Source: Fulvivirga imtechensis AK7
Lineage (GTDB): Bacteria; Bacteroidota; Bacteroidia; Cytophagales; Cyclobacteriaceae
Length of the DNA stretch: 64,000 nucleotides
Reading direction: 5' to 3'
NCBI RefSeq assembly: GCF_000331535.1
Contig: NZ_AMZN01000064.1
Coordinates: forward strand, 1 to 64,000
A program made the translations under genes and the position numbers. This document shows, piece after piece, positions 45,704-54,513 of the stretch. The notes below the pieces were generated by a model. That model was not told where the DNA came from. It searched no databases and saw nothing but the letters and a program-made list of their open reading frames with translations. How positions within the stretch are numbered: position 1 is the first letter of the stretch; each line of letters starts with the position of its first letter.

Positions 45704-45873
45704 GGCTTGCCAGGGGGAGGAATCGAGGCGATCCCTGCTTAAAAGAAGAGGGGATTGCCGCACTTCGTTACCGATGACGTATAAGTTGTGAGTTTTCTTA
45801 CAAAAACTAATTAAGAGATCCTTCCTCTCGTGCCAATGACGAGTTTTTATTACACACTGATAATCAACTAATA

Positions 45874-46103
45874 TTAACGTGAGTTCGATATAAGATGCCT
45901 GAAAATAGGCGGTCATCCTGACGAAAGGAAGGATCTTCCTAAGTGTTTTAATTGTAACCTTGAACTTAGTAAGATTCTTCGTGCCTCCCCGAGGCAAGCC
46001 AGGCAAGCTCGGGACAGGCAGAATGACCTTAAAAAGAGTTTTTTAGGTTATTTTTGGATACAAATACAATTTAATCGGTTCTACTATATCGAACTCACGT
46101 TAA
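45874..46103. repeat. MITE-like element, family R1, copy B (230 bp)
   Basis: TTAACGTGAGTTCGATAT (45874-45891) and ATATCGAACTCACGTTAA (46086-46103) are perfect 18-bp inverted ends; pairing extends 4 bp outwards (AATA/TATT) and 1 bp inwards. The internal part is itself partly palindromic (ggtcatcctg at 45913-45922 and its inverted match near 46015). Sub-terminal sequences match copy A inverted and the left end of copy D. The flanks show no unambiguous target-site duplication. Confidence 0.85.
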
Positions 46104-46190
46104 TATTAAATTCCCAATACCGTCATCTCGGACCTAACACAGTGAAGATCCGGGATCTCCTCACTACTGGCAGTGTCCGGCCGTTCTTCT

Positions 46191-46214
46191 ACTCAATACA
46201 ACTCAGTACTCATG
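46191..46214. repeat. heptad repeat
   Basis: ACTCAAT, aca, ACTCAGT, ACTCATG: three heptads with a 3-nt interruption. It is followed by acttttctttgccaacgcat, closely matching the sequence after the heptads at 22709. Confidence 0.65.
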
Positions 46215-46283
46215 ACTTTTCTTTGCCAACGCATTCCATGTCGATTAATCCAGGGGGGAAATCAAAATCGGATATTAATTTTT

Positions 46284-46291
46284 TATATTTG
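46284..46291 (+). promoter_or_regulatory. -7 element of the saccharopine-dehydrogenase-like gene
   Basis: TATATTTG matches TAnnTTTG and lies 31 nt before ATG 46323. No -33 TTTG at the usual distance. Confidence 0.5.
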
Positions 46292-46322
46292 CCCCCGATA
46301 AGAATAACCTGTTATTAATCAG

Positions 46323-47552
46323 ATGGAAAAAGTGAAATTAGGTATCATCAGAGAGGGGAAAGTACCTGTGGATAAACGCGTTCCTTTTACCCCTGTGCAA
46401 GCCAGGGAGGTAATGGACACTTTCGACAATATAGAAGTAATCTGCCAATCAAGTGGCATCAGGTGCTTCCAGGATGACGAATACCTTCACAATGGTGTAA
46501 GAGTAGAGCCGGAGGTTAGTAGTTGTGATATACTTATGGGTGTTAAGGAAGTACCCTTAGATCAGTTGATCTCTGAAAAAACATACTTTTTCTTTTCGCA
46601 TACGATCAAAGAGCAGCCGTATAACAGAAAGCTTCTGCAAGCTATCCTGGAAAAGAACATTCGGCTGATCGACTACGAAGTACTTACCGATGCGGACGGC
46701 ACCAGGATCGTAGCATTCGGTCGCTATGCAGGTATTGTTGGCGCGTATAATGGCATCTGGACCTTTGGGAAGAGGTATAATCTTTTTCACCTGCGCAGAG
46801 CGCATGAATGTTTTGACCTGGAAGATCTTAAAACCGAATATAAAAAAGTATCGTTGCCGCCTGTGAAAATTGTAGTTACCGGTGGTGGCCGAGTATCTAA
46901 GGGTGCCATGGAGGTACTCAATGGTATGGGCATTCGTAAAGTTTCTCCGGCCGAATTCCTGACAGAGCGATTCGAGAGCGCAGTTTATTGCCAATTGAAC
47001 AGCAGAGATTACAACACTCCAAAAGGTGGTGGAGAATTTGTAAGAGGAGACTTTTATAAAAACCCGGAACATTACGAGGGCGATTTTTTAAAATATGCCA
47101 GGGTATCGGATATTTTAATAGCAGGCGCCTACTGGGACCCCCGGGCACCTGTACTTTTCAGGCGCGAGGATGTAATGAAGCCCGATTTTAAGATAAGAGT
47201 CATTGCTGATATTACCTGCGATATAGAGGGTTCCATTCCATCCACCAAGCGGCCATGTACGATTGATGAGCCAATATACGACTACAATCCAAGTGAGGAT
47301 AAAGTGGAAACACCCCTTTCAGATGAAGGAAATATCACTGTTATGGCCGTTGATAACCTACCTTGCGAGTTGCCACGGAATGCCTCCGGGGACTTCGGTC
47401 GCGAACTCATTGACAATGTGCTGCCTCACCTTTTAGGCGATGATAGTGAAAATGTTATAAAAAGAGCAACCATTGCCGAAAATGGCAGACTCACAGAAAG
47501 GTACAGCTATCTTCAAAATTATGTGGAAGGAAAGCTCAGCAATCAGCTTTAG
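46323..47552 (+). CDS. NAD(P)-dependent oxidoreductase, saccharopine/alanine dehydrogenase-like
   Basis: The 409-residue protein begins VKLGIIREGKVPVDKRVPFT, the N-terminal signature of alanine dehydrogenase and lysine-forming saccharopine dehydrogenase. IVVTGGGRVSKGAMEVLNGM forms the Rossmann nucleotide-binding motif near residue 184. The C-terminal part contains VIADITCDIEGSIPSTKRPC, typical of the saccharopine dehydrogenase group. It probably acts in amino-acid metabolism in the cytoplasm; the exact substrate is uncertain. No partner gene adjoins it. Confidence 0.88.
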   Translation: MEKVKLGIIREGKVPVDKRVPFTPVQAREVMDTFDNIEVICQSSGIRCFQDDEYLHNGVRVEPEVSSCDILMGVKEVPLDQLISEKTYFFFSHTIKEQPYNRKLLQAILEKNIRLIDYEVLTDADGTRIVAFGRYAGIVGAYNGIWTFGKRYNLFHLRRAHECFDLEDLKTEYKKVSLPPVKIVVTGGGRVSKGAMEVLNGMGIRKVSPAEFLTERFESAVYCQLNSRDYNTPKGGGEFVRGDFYKNPEHYEGDFLKYARVSDILIAGAYWDPRAPVLFRREDVMKPDFKIRVIADITCDIEGSIPSTKRPCTIDEPIYDYNPSEDKVETPLSDEGNITVMAVDNLPCELPRNASGDFGRELIDNVLPHLLGDDSENVIKRATIAENGRLTERYSYLQNYVEGKLSNQL

Positions 47553-47603
47553 TGGCCTGTTACATGTAGTAAAGTACAGACTATTTTATTACATTTAGGA
47601 GAT

Positions 47604-48809
47604 ATGTTCAAAGAAACGGAGCTTGTAAGCCGGTCGAAGCAATATGTTGAAGGTGTTTTAAAAAATCTACCTGATGAGTATTGTTATCATAACCTTCAAC
47701 ATACACGTGAAGTGGCCGCTGCTGCAGAAGAAATCGGAACTCAGTCAAAACTATCTCAAGAGCAGTTGGAGTTGGTAGTTTTGGCAGCGTGGTTTCACGA
47801 TATCGGCTATAAATGTGGCTTTGACAACCATGAAGAAGAGAGTATCAGGCTGATGCGGGAAACCCTCACCGAGTGGAAGGTGCCTTCTGAAAAGATTGAC
47901 AACATCGAAAAGATCGTACTTTCCACAAAAATGCCTCAAAGCCCTGATGATGAGCTATCAAAAGTGATGTGCGATGCAGACCTGTATCACTTGTCATCTA
48001 ATGACTTTTCTGTACGTAGCGAGGCCCTAAGACAAGAACTGGTGACTCTTTGCAATAAAGATATTTCATCGAAAGACTGGGTAAAAAATAATATTGAATT
48101 TCTAAATCACCACCGCTATTTTACTGGCTACGGCAAGCAGGTGTTAGAACCTAAAAAAAGAGAAAATCTGGAAAAGCTGAAAAAAAAAGAAAATAAGCAA
48201 ATAGACGCCAGGTATGTGCAGAAGCTTGAAGAACAAGTAGCCAAGCTTAAAAAAAAGATAGAGAAGGACAAGGTAATGAAGCCTGACCGGGGTATTGAGA
48301 CAATGTTTCGGATCACCTCTAAAAACCACCTTACCTTAAGTGGGATGGCTGATAATAAGGCCAATATCATGATCTCGATTAACTCTATTATACTATCAGT
48401 ACTGGTATCGGTGCTCTTTAGAAAATTTGAAGACTATCCGAACCTGATCATACCCGGAATGCTGTTGGTCATAGTGTGTCTTACCACTATTGTTTTTGCA
48501 GTACTTGCCACGCGGCCCAACATCTCATCAGGCACCTTTACCAGAGAAGATATACTGGAGAGAAAAACTAACCTCCTGTTTTTTGGCAATTTTCACAATA
48601 TGGAACTAGACAACTACATGTGGGGTATGAAGGAAATGATGAAGGATGCTGACTTCCTGTATGGCAGCATGATCAAAGATATTTATTTTCTGGGTATAGT
48701 ATTAGGAAAAAAATACCGCATGCTAAGGAAGTCATATAATGTGTTTATGTATGGCTTCATAGTTTCTATTCTGGCCTTTGTTATTGCCATGGTATTTTTC
48801 CCTGCATAG
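47604..48809 (+). CDS. HD-domain protein fused to a PycTM-like (DUF5706) membrane module
   Basis: The 401-residue protein has an HD phosphohydrolase domain (H29/H33 in HNLQHTREV, H65-D66 in AWFHDIGY, D124-D126 in CDADLYHL), a charged coiled coil (about 180-225), and a C-terminal module starting MFRITSKNHLTLSGMADNKA with three hydrophobic segments (about 260-280, 290-312, 375-398). The latter matches the Pycsar effector membrane domain formerly called DUF5706. In Pycsar defence a cyclic-UMP/CMP signal opens such a module, but no cyclase is adjacent. An HD nucleotidase could instead degrade a signal. It converges on ppk1 with one base between stops. Confidence 0.85.
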   Translation: MFKETELVSRSKQYVEGVLKNLPDEYCYHNLQHTREVAAAAEEIGTQSKLSQEQLELVVLAAWFHDIGYKCGFDNHEEESIRLMRETLTEWKVPSEKIDNIEKIVLSTKMPQSPDDELSKVMCDADLYHLSSNDFSVRSEALRQELVTLCNKDISSKDWVKNNIEFLNHHRYFTGYGKQVLEPKKRENLEKLKKKENKQIDARYVQKLEEQVAKLKKKIEKDKVMKPDRGIETMFRITSKNHLTLSGMADNKANIMISINSIILSVLVSVLFRKFEDYPNLIIPGMLLVIVCLTTIVFAVLATRPNISSGTFTREDILERKTNLLFFGNFHNMELDNYMWGMKEMMKDADFLYGSMIKDIYFLGIVLGKKYRMLRKSYNVFMYGFIVSILAFVIAMVFFPA

Positions 48810-48810
48810 C

Positions 48811-50868
48811 TTATTCAGCTTCCTGCTCTTCCAACCACTTATGAAAAGCAACCTGAGCCTGCACGCAAGGCAATTCATTGTTGATTCTAGCATTATTAAG
48901 CGTTGGGTCCAGGAAGCACGATTTAACACTATCTCTGAGTTGTACATCTATAAGCTTGAGGACCTCTGACTTCAGGTCCGGTTGATAAACAGGAAAAACA
49001 ACTTCTATCCTTCTGTACAGGTTGCGTTTCATCCAGTCAGCAGAGCCCTGATACAGCTCATCATCGCCATTGTTATAAAAATAAAAAACTCTGGAATGCT
49101 CGAGGTAGCGATCCACTATCCTCCTTATCGTAATATTCTCGCTCAGGCCTTTTATACCAGGCTTCAAACAGCATATCGCCCTGATGATCAGCTCTATTTT
49201 AACACCTGCCTGACTTGCCTCATAAAGCCTGTCTATCATAATGTCATCTTCCAGGTTGTTGAGTTTGAGAATAATGAGGCCCTTCCCTCCGTTTTTCACG
49301 TGAGCTATTTCCCTATCTATCAATTTATTGAATCTTTCAGTTAAATTAAACTGGGATACAAGCAAATGCTGGAAAGGAGTGATCTCCTCCTGATGATAGA
49401 GGTACTGAAAAACCCTGTCCAGCTCAGAGGTAAGCTCTGCATGACATGTTAAAAGCGCTTCGTCAGCATAGATAGTGGCCGTTTTCTCATTGAAGTTGCC
49501 TGTTCCAAAAAAACCGTATCGTTTTAAAGAACCATCGCCTTGTCTTCTACAAACCACCGCCACCTTAGCATGCACTTTTAGCCCGGGAATACTATAAATG
49601 ATCTTAATACCGGCCTTTTCCATCCTTTCCGCCCATCTCAGGTTGTTTTCCTCGTCAAAGCGGGCCTTGATCTCAACGAATACAGTAACGCTCTTTCCGT
49701 TTTGAGCAGCACTGATCAGCGCATTGCTGATAAAAGAATTTGCGGCTATTCTATAGAACGTGACTTTTATTTCTTCAACCTGCGTATCCAAAGCGGCTTC
49801 ATTAAAAAACCTCAGTACATAGTCATAACTCTGATATGGAAAATGCAGCATGATATCCCTTTCATCGATGGCCTTGAAAACAGAGGGGGTTTCTTCCAGG
49901 CATTTCTTTCTTATTGTTGGCAGAGGCTCATTCTCCAGCAGAGGTTTCAGTGGGTTTTCCAGGTCAAACAGATCATACATGTTGTGATACCTGCCTCCCG
50001 GAATCAGATCGTCCTGGGAAAGTTTAAATTTCTTGACAAGAAAATCCAGCAACTCATCAGGCATATCCTGATCATACAAAAAGCGAGAGGGCACACCCAA
50101 ATTGCGTTTCTCTATCTGCTTTCTTATTTTCTTTACGAGATCACCCGAATATTCATCTTCAATATTTAAATCTGCGTCACGGTTGAGCTTGATTGAATAA
50201 ATACCCTCTATGGAATAGCTTGGAAAAAGAAACCCAAGCTTTTCTCTGATAATATCATCTATTGCTATGAAAAAGAAATAGTCATTTACCTTAGGTAATT
50301 CCACAAATCGTGGAAGATGGTCGGTAGGAATATTTAAATGAGCATAATCTATCTCACCGCTACTTCTATCCTTTAAAATAATAGCAAAGTATAATGCGCG
50401 GTTATCCAAATAGGGAGCCCGGCTTTTCTCATTTGTCATGATCACAGGCTGTAAGTATGAAAGCACTTTGCTCTTGAAATAGCGCTCTACATATCGGTCA
50501 TGCTCCTCAAGTATAGGTTCATCTCTATAAAGAATTATTTTGTTTTCCTTTAACTCAGGAATTATTACTTCCTTTTTGATCCTGCCGAATTCTTCCTGTT
50601 GTCGGTGGACCTCCTCCAACACATCATCCAATAGCTTTTTCGGCTTTCTGCTAAATCTTTTATTGATCTTTTTCTTATCAATGCCTACAATACTCCTTAG
50701 TGAAGCGACCCGCACCCTGAAGAATTCATCCAAATTAGATGAATATATAGCCAGGAATTTTATTCTTTCATATAGTGGCACCGTTTTGTCTGCCGCCTCC
50801 ATCAACACACGCTTATTAAAAGATAACCAGCTTAAATCGCGATCGAAGTATTTATCTGAGTCTTCCAT
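48811..50868 (-). CDS. ppk1: polyphosphate kinase 1
   Basis: PPK1 reversibly polymerises ATP gamma-phosphate into polyphosphate. The 685-residue protein has the N-terminal RDLSWLSFNKRVLMEA, the phospho-histidine region IPGLKVHAKVAVV, FGTGNFNEKTATIYADEALL, and the second histidine HSRVFYFYNNG. Length is typical. A polyphosphate store fits the window's strong phosphate-uptake equipment, though the genes are 26 kb apart. Weak TTAACT/CTAACA repeats upstream (12-bp apart) are not convincing Pho boxes. Confidence 0.97.
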   Translation of the reverse strand: MEDSDKYFDRDLSWLSFNKRVLMEAADKTVPLYERIKFLAIYSSNLDEFFRVRVASLRSIVGIDKKKINKRFSRKPKKLLDDVLEEVHRQQEEFGRIKKEVIIPELKENKIILYRDEPILEEHDRYVERYFKSKVLSYLQPVIMTNEKSRAPYLDNRALYFAIILKDRSSGEIDYAHLNIPTDHLPRFVELPKVNDYFFFIAIDDIIREKLGFLFPSYSIEGIYSIKLNRDADLNIEDEYSGDLVKKIRKQIEKRNLGVPSRFLYDQDMPDELLDFLVKKFKLSQDDLIPGGRYHNMYDLFDLENPLKPLLENEPLPTIRKKCLEETPSVFKAIDERDIMLHFPYQSYDYVLRFFNEAALDTQVEEIKVTFYRIAANSFISNALISAAQNGKSVTVFVEIKARFDEENNLRWAERMEKAGIKIIYSIPGLKVHAKVAVVCRRQGDGSLKRYGFFGTGNFNEKTATIYADEALLTCHAELTSELDRVFQYLYHQEEITPFQHLLVSQFNLTERFNKLIDREIAHVKNGGKGLIILKLNNLEDDIMIDRLYEASQAGVKIELIIRAICCLKPGIKGLSENITIRRIVDRYLEHSRVFYFYNNGDDELYQGSADWMKRNLYRRIEVVFPVYQPDLKSEVLKLIDVQLRDSVKSCFLDPTLNNARINNELPCVQAQVAFHKWLEEQEAE

Positions 50869-50947
50869 AGTTATTAAATCAACAAAAATTGACCGATGAT
50901 GTTAGGGCCTAAGTTAACAAATCGACTGATTTTGAGTAGGATGTAAC

Positions 50948-50981
50948 AAAAAAGAGGCTCATGATGATGAGCCTCTTTTTT
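50948..50981 (-). terminator. perfect 15-bp-stem terminator of the TonB receptor gene
   Basis: AAAAAAGAGGCTCAT (50948-50962) pairs with ATGAGCCTCTTTTTT (50967-50981) around gatg. A/T tracts on both sides make it usable in either direction; it lies 20 nt downstream of the leftward receptor gene. Confidence 0.9.
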
Positions 50982-51000
50982 ATTTCTTCAAGCTTTATTT

Positions 51001-54000
51001 TCAGTTTCCGAAAATGTACCGCAGACCGAACTGCATCTGCCACCTGGAGCTAAACAAACCTGAATCATCCTTTACGAGCATATCTTCCATTTTAGTAACA
51101 TCAGTATTAAACCTGAATGTAGGAACGTCTGTACCTGGAGCCAAACCTGCATAGTCCAGCAACTGTACTGAGGTGCCATCACCATTAGGAACACCGTACC
51201 TTCTTCCCCAATCTTTATTAAGGAAGTTGCCAAAATTAAATATATCGAAAGACACTTGCAGCGTTTGCCTTTTTCCTCCGGCTACTATGTAGATATCCTG
51301 AAGAAGTTTAAAATCTACTATGCTCTCAAATGGAGTTCTCGCCATATTTTTCTCCGCATACTGCCCTCTTCTCTCTGAAAGGTAGTCGTCATTAGAAATA
51401 TAAGCGTCCAAAGCCGCCCATTGAGCTGCTGCACTTGCATTGGCTTCATTAAAAACAATCTCAGAAGCATTAGCAGGAACATAAATAAGAGCTCTTTCGC
51501 GAGAATCCTCACCGGTAAATCCTGAGTTGTAAGTATAAGAAAAAGGTGCACCGGACTGGCCTTGGTAATACAGACCTATAGTAGTAGCAAAGTTATTCAA
51601 ATACTCTTTTCTATAAGAAATAGAAGCTATAACACGTGATGCCGCATCAAAATCAGACCGGCCAAGAGGAGCATTGTTTCGTCCATCGATACTGTAAACA
51701 CCTCTCCACTGTGAAGAGTTTTGAGATGAAGTTCCCTCAAAAATGGCTTCTGCTCTTCCAAAATTATATGCAACATTAGCAGTCAACCCATTTTCAAAAG
51801 GTTTTGTTAGACTTGCAGTGATATTATACGAATATCCTTCATTTGTATTAGAGCCCAGATAAATACCTGTATAAGTAGGATCAACCCTGCCATTAGTAAA
51901 TCTGGGGCGATCATCAGGTCCTTCAAAACGTTGTGTTGAAGGAATGACGTTCACGTTCTCATAAAAGATATTGTTAAGCGTCTTGGTGTACATAAATTCT
52001 GCAGTACCTATTAAGCCCCAGAATGGAAGCTTTTGGTCAACAGCCACGCTGGCTCTCAACATTTGAGGGAATTTGAAATCCTCGGCAAACAGATCCATCT
52101 GTCCCTGGGGTATATCATCGGTACCACCAAAGTCACCAACAGTTGGCTGGTTAAAGGGATCGGGATTAAAATCTATGTTATTAAATTGTCTTGTTCCCCC
52201 TACCATCAACCCGTTGTTGTTATACATTGCTCCGGGCCAAACAAAAGGCACACGGCTGGTAAAAATACCTACACCACCTCTTAGCTGAGTAGTCTGATCT
52301 CCATTGAGGTCGTAGTTAAACCCAAACCTTGGAGCCAGGAGAAATTGAGTTTTGGGCGCCTTCCCTGCACGAGCGCCTTTCATATCATAACCAGCGGCCT
52401 CTATCAACCCAATCGTGGTATTGTTAAAATAAGTATCCTCAAGAGGGTCATCGGTAAACATTGGAATATCTATACGTAAACCGGCAGTTATTTTTAATTT
52501 ATTGTTCACCTGAATATCATCCTGAACGTAGAATCCAAGCTGGATAGCTTTAAAATCAGCCGCGGCATCAGTCTTGTCTCCGGTGGTATTATCTACCAGA
52601 GAATAGCTGCGATCATATTGGAAAGCCAGACCTGTACCACCATTGACATCATCGATAAAGTCCTGAATGGTACTATATCGGTAGGAGCCAAAGTTTTGTC
52701 TTATAAATACGTTTCTCATATTATAAAACTCATTGTGGGTACCAAAAGTAAAGGTGTGTTTTCCTCTGTAGAGATTAAAGTTATCGGTAATTGTAAATAT
52801 CTTTTGCTCTAAAACGTTACCTGTAGAAAACTGCTCACTTCCTGCCTCTATATCTCCCACTGTAATATCAATATAGGGAAATGGACTTCCCAGTGGATCC
52901 CGGTCATCATTTACTGTTGTGTATCCTATGATGAGCTTGTTGGACTTGTCATTAAAGTTACTTACAAATTCAAGCGTGGTAGCATTGGTGGTCGAGGGGA
53001 AGAATACACCTGCATTGGCAAATCTTATTCTGCTGGAGTTAGATGTGCTGGGTGAAAAGTTCTCTCCTTTGTTATAGCTATGACGGAGAGAAAGTTTATG
53101 ATTCTGGTTAATATTGTAGTCAAATTTCACCAGAAATTTTTCAGCCTCAAGCTTTTGAATTACATTCTCGTATCCACCGGGCTCATAGCCCAAAGACCTT
53201 AATGTATTGGCAAACTGATCTATTTCTGCTCTTGTTACACCTCCGGTATAGGTATTGAAGTTAAAAGGTTGAGGTGTTTCATCTCTTTGAATCTCACCAT
53301 TAGCGAAGAAGAACAGCTTATCTTTAATAATAGGGCCGCCCACTCTGAAACCATATGTTTTTGCGCTAAACTCAGCCAGTCTTTCTCTTTCTTCTTCACT
53401 AACCAAAGTAGGAGTTTTTCCGGCCAGACTTTCATTTCTAACCAAATAATATACAGACCCCTCCACATCATTGGTACCCGATCTGGTTACCGCACTGATA
53501 CCTGCTCCTGCAAAGCCTCCAAGAGTTACATCATAAGGCGCTACTGCTACGCTGATCTGATCCAAAGCATCTATACTTATTAAAGAAAGTCCGCCTAACT
53601 GGCCTCCATTTTGTCCGTTGGCAGCCAATCCAAAAACATCATTGCTAACAGCCCCATCAATGAAAATCGAGTTGTAGCGGTTATTCATACCGGCAATGCT
53701 AATACCACCGCCTGATGTAAATGACGCTTGTGGGGTTAATCTTGTAAAGTCGTTAATGCTTCGTGAAGCATTGGGCAAAGAGGTTAATTCCTGTCTTGAT
53801 ACAGTAGTTACAGCCCCCGTTCTTTCACTGTTCATGATTGAAGAATGATCGGCAGAGATGGTAACACCTGCCAGCTCTGTTACATTTTCGGATAGTTGGG
53901 CATTAAGGTCGAAAGTTTTACCTAGTGCCAGGAATATTTCCTCCCGAACGTGTGGTTCAAAGCCAACATAAGTTACTTTTACTTCATAGGGACCACCAAC

Positions 54001-54225
54001 ACGCATGTTGTTGATCCTGAAAAAACCGTTCACATCGGTTACACTTCCATACTGTGTACCAGACGGTTTGTGTACAGCGCTCACTGTTGCTCCGGGTAAA
54101 CTCTCTCCGTTTTTGTCAGTGATCTTTCCACTCATTGCTGAGGTAGTTGAGCCTTGGCCAAATGCCAAAGTGGCACAAAGCATCAACCCTGCAAAAGAAA
54201 TAATCTTGAGTAAATTTTGTTTCAT
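51001..54225 (-). CDS. Oar-type TonB-dependent receptor with carboxypeptidase-like N-terminal domain
   Basis: The 1074-residue outer-membrane protein has a signal peptide (KQNLLKIISFAGLMLCATLA), a carboxypeptidase-regulatory-like beta-sandwich (SGKITDKNGESLPGATVSAV), a TonB plug (ELTSLPNASRSINDFTRLTP) and a long barrel ending WQMQFGLRYIFGN. This is the Oar/OmpA-related TonB receptor type common in Bacteroidota. It lacks a neighbouring SusD, so it is probably not a glycan-utilisation pair. ATG 54225 with an upstream AGGA is preferred to TTG 54234. Substrate unknown; large peptides or siderophores are possible. Confidence 0.92.
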   Translation of the reverse strand: MKQNLLKIISFAGLMLCATLAFGQGSTTSAMSGKITDKNGESLPGATVSAVHKPSGTQYGSVTDVNGFFRINNMRVGGPYEVKVTYVGFEPHVREEIFLALGKTFDLNAQLSENVTELAGVTISADHSSIMNSERTGAVTTVSRQELTSLPNASRSINDFTRLTPQASFTSGGGISIAGMNNRYNSIFIDGAVSNDVFGLAANGQNGGQLGGLSLISIDALDQISVAVAPYDVTLGGFAGAGISAVTRSGTNDVEGSVYYLVRNESLAGKTPTLVSEEERERLAEFSAKTYGFRVGGPIIKDKLFFFANGEIQRDETPQPFNFNTYTGGVTRAEIDQFANTLRSLGYEPGGYENVIQKLEAEKFLVKFDYNINQNHKLSLRHSYNKGENFSPSTSNSSRIRFANAGVFFPSTTNATTLEFVSNFNDKSNKLIIGYTTVNDDRDPLGSPFPYIDITVGDIEAGSEQFSTGNVLEQKIFTITDNFNLYRGKHTFTFGTHNEFYNMRNVFIRQNFGSYRYSTIQDFIDDVNGGTGLAFQYDRSYSLVDNTTGDKTDAAADFKAIQLGFYVQDDIQVNNKLKITAGLRIDIPMFTDDPLEDTYFNNTTIGLIEAAGYDMKGARAGKAPKTQFLLAPRFGFNYDLNGDQTTQLRGGVGIFTSRVPFVWPGAMYNNNGLMVGGTRQFNNIDFNPDPFNQPTVGDFGGTDDIPQGQMDLFAEDFKFPQMLRASVAVDQKLPFWGLIGTAEFMYTKTLNNIFYENVNVIPSTQRFEGPDDRPRFTNGRVDPTYTGIYLGSNTNEGYSYNITASLTKPFENGLTANVAYNFGRAEAIFEGTSSQNSSQWRGVYSIDGRNNAPLGRSDFDAASRVIASISYRKEYLNNFATTIGLYYQGQSGAPFSYTYNSGFTGEDSRERALIYVPANASEIVFNEANASAAAQWAALDAYISNDDYLSERRGQYAEKNMARTPFESIVDFKLLQDIYIVAGGKRQTLQVSFDIFNFGNFLNKDWGRRYGVPNGDGTSVQLLDYAGLAPGTDVPTFRFNTDVTKMEDMLVKDDSGLFSSRWQMQFGLRYIFGN

Positions 54226-54290
54226 TCCTGTCAAGGTTTGTTAAAAATAAGTTTAGTTTAATGATTTATGCATAGCTTGTTAATGCGGGG

Positions 54291-54298
54291 CAAAGTTA
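54291..54298 (-). promoter_or_regulatory. -7 element of the TonB receptor gene
   Basis: On the minus strand this reads TAACTTTG, a perfect TAnnTTTG, giving a leader of about 60 nt. No clear -33 element. The remaining ~200 bp up to the M14 gene are AT-rich and otherwise featureless. Confidence 0.55.
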
Positions 54299-54513
54299 AT
54301 ATATTATTCTACTACCTCTAAGTGCCTTATTTTATTTTTATAAAAACAGATAGCTTTTAAAATTAACAGTTTGATAATTTACCACTGGTAAGATTCTTTA
54401 TTGCAAGACCTCCTTTCTTTTCTTTATATTCGGTGTTTTGAATATATTATGCTTATGAAACTTCGGCCTTCCGACTTCGGTCTTCGAGTTATCTCAATAA
54501 TAAATATATATAC

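Noticed and set aside
45874-46103. Target-site duplication for R1 copy B
   Set aside because: The flanking AATA/TATT continues the palindrome rather than forming a direct repeat, so insertion specificity cannot be read.
50540-50899. Antisense frame at the 5' end of ppk1
   Set aside because: Shadow of the ppk1 coding strand, no family resemblance.
50869-50947. Pho box upstream of ppk1
   Set aside because: TTAACT and CTAACA occur 12 bp apart on the minus strand, but there are only two weak boxes and no matching -7 distance.
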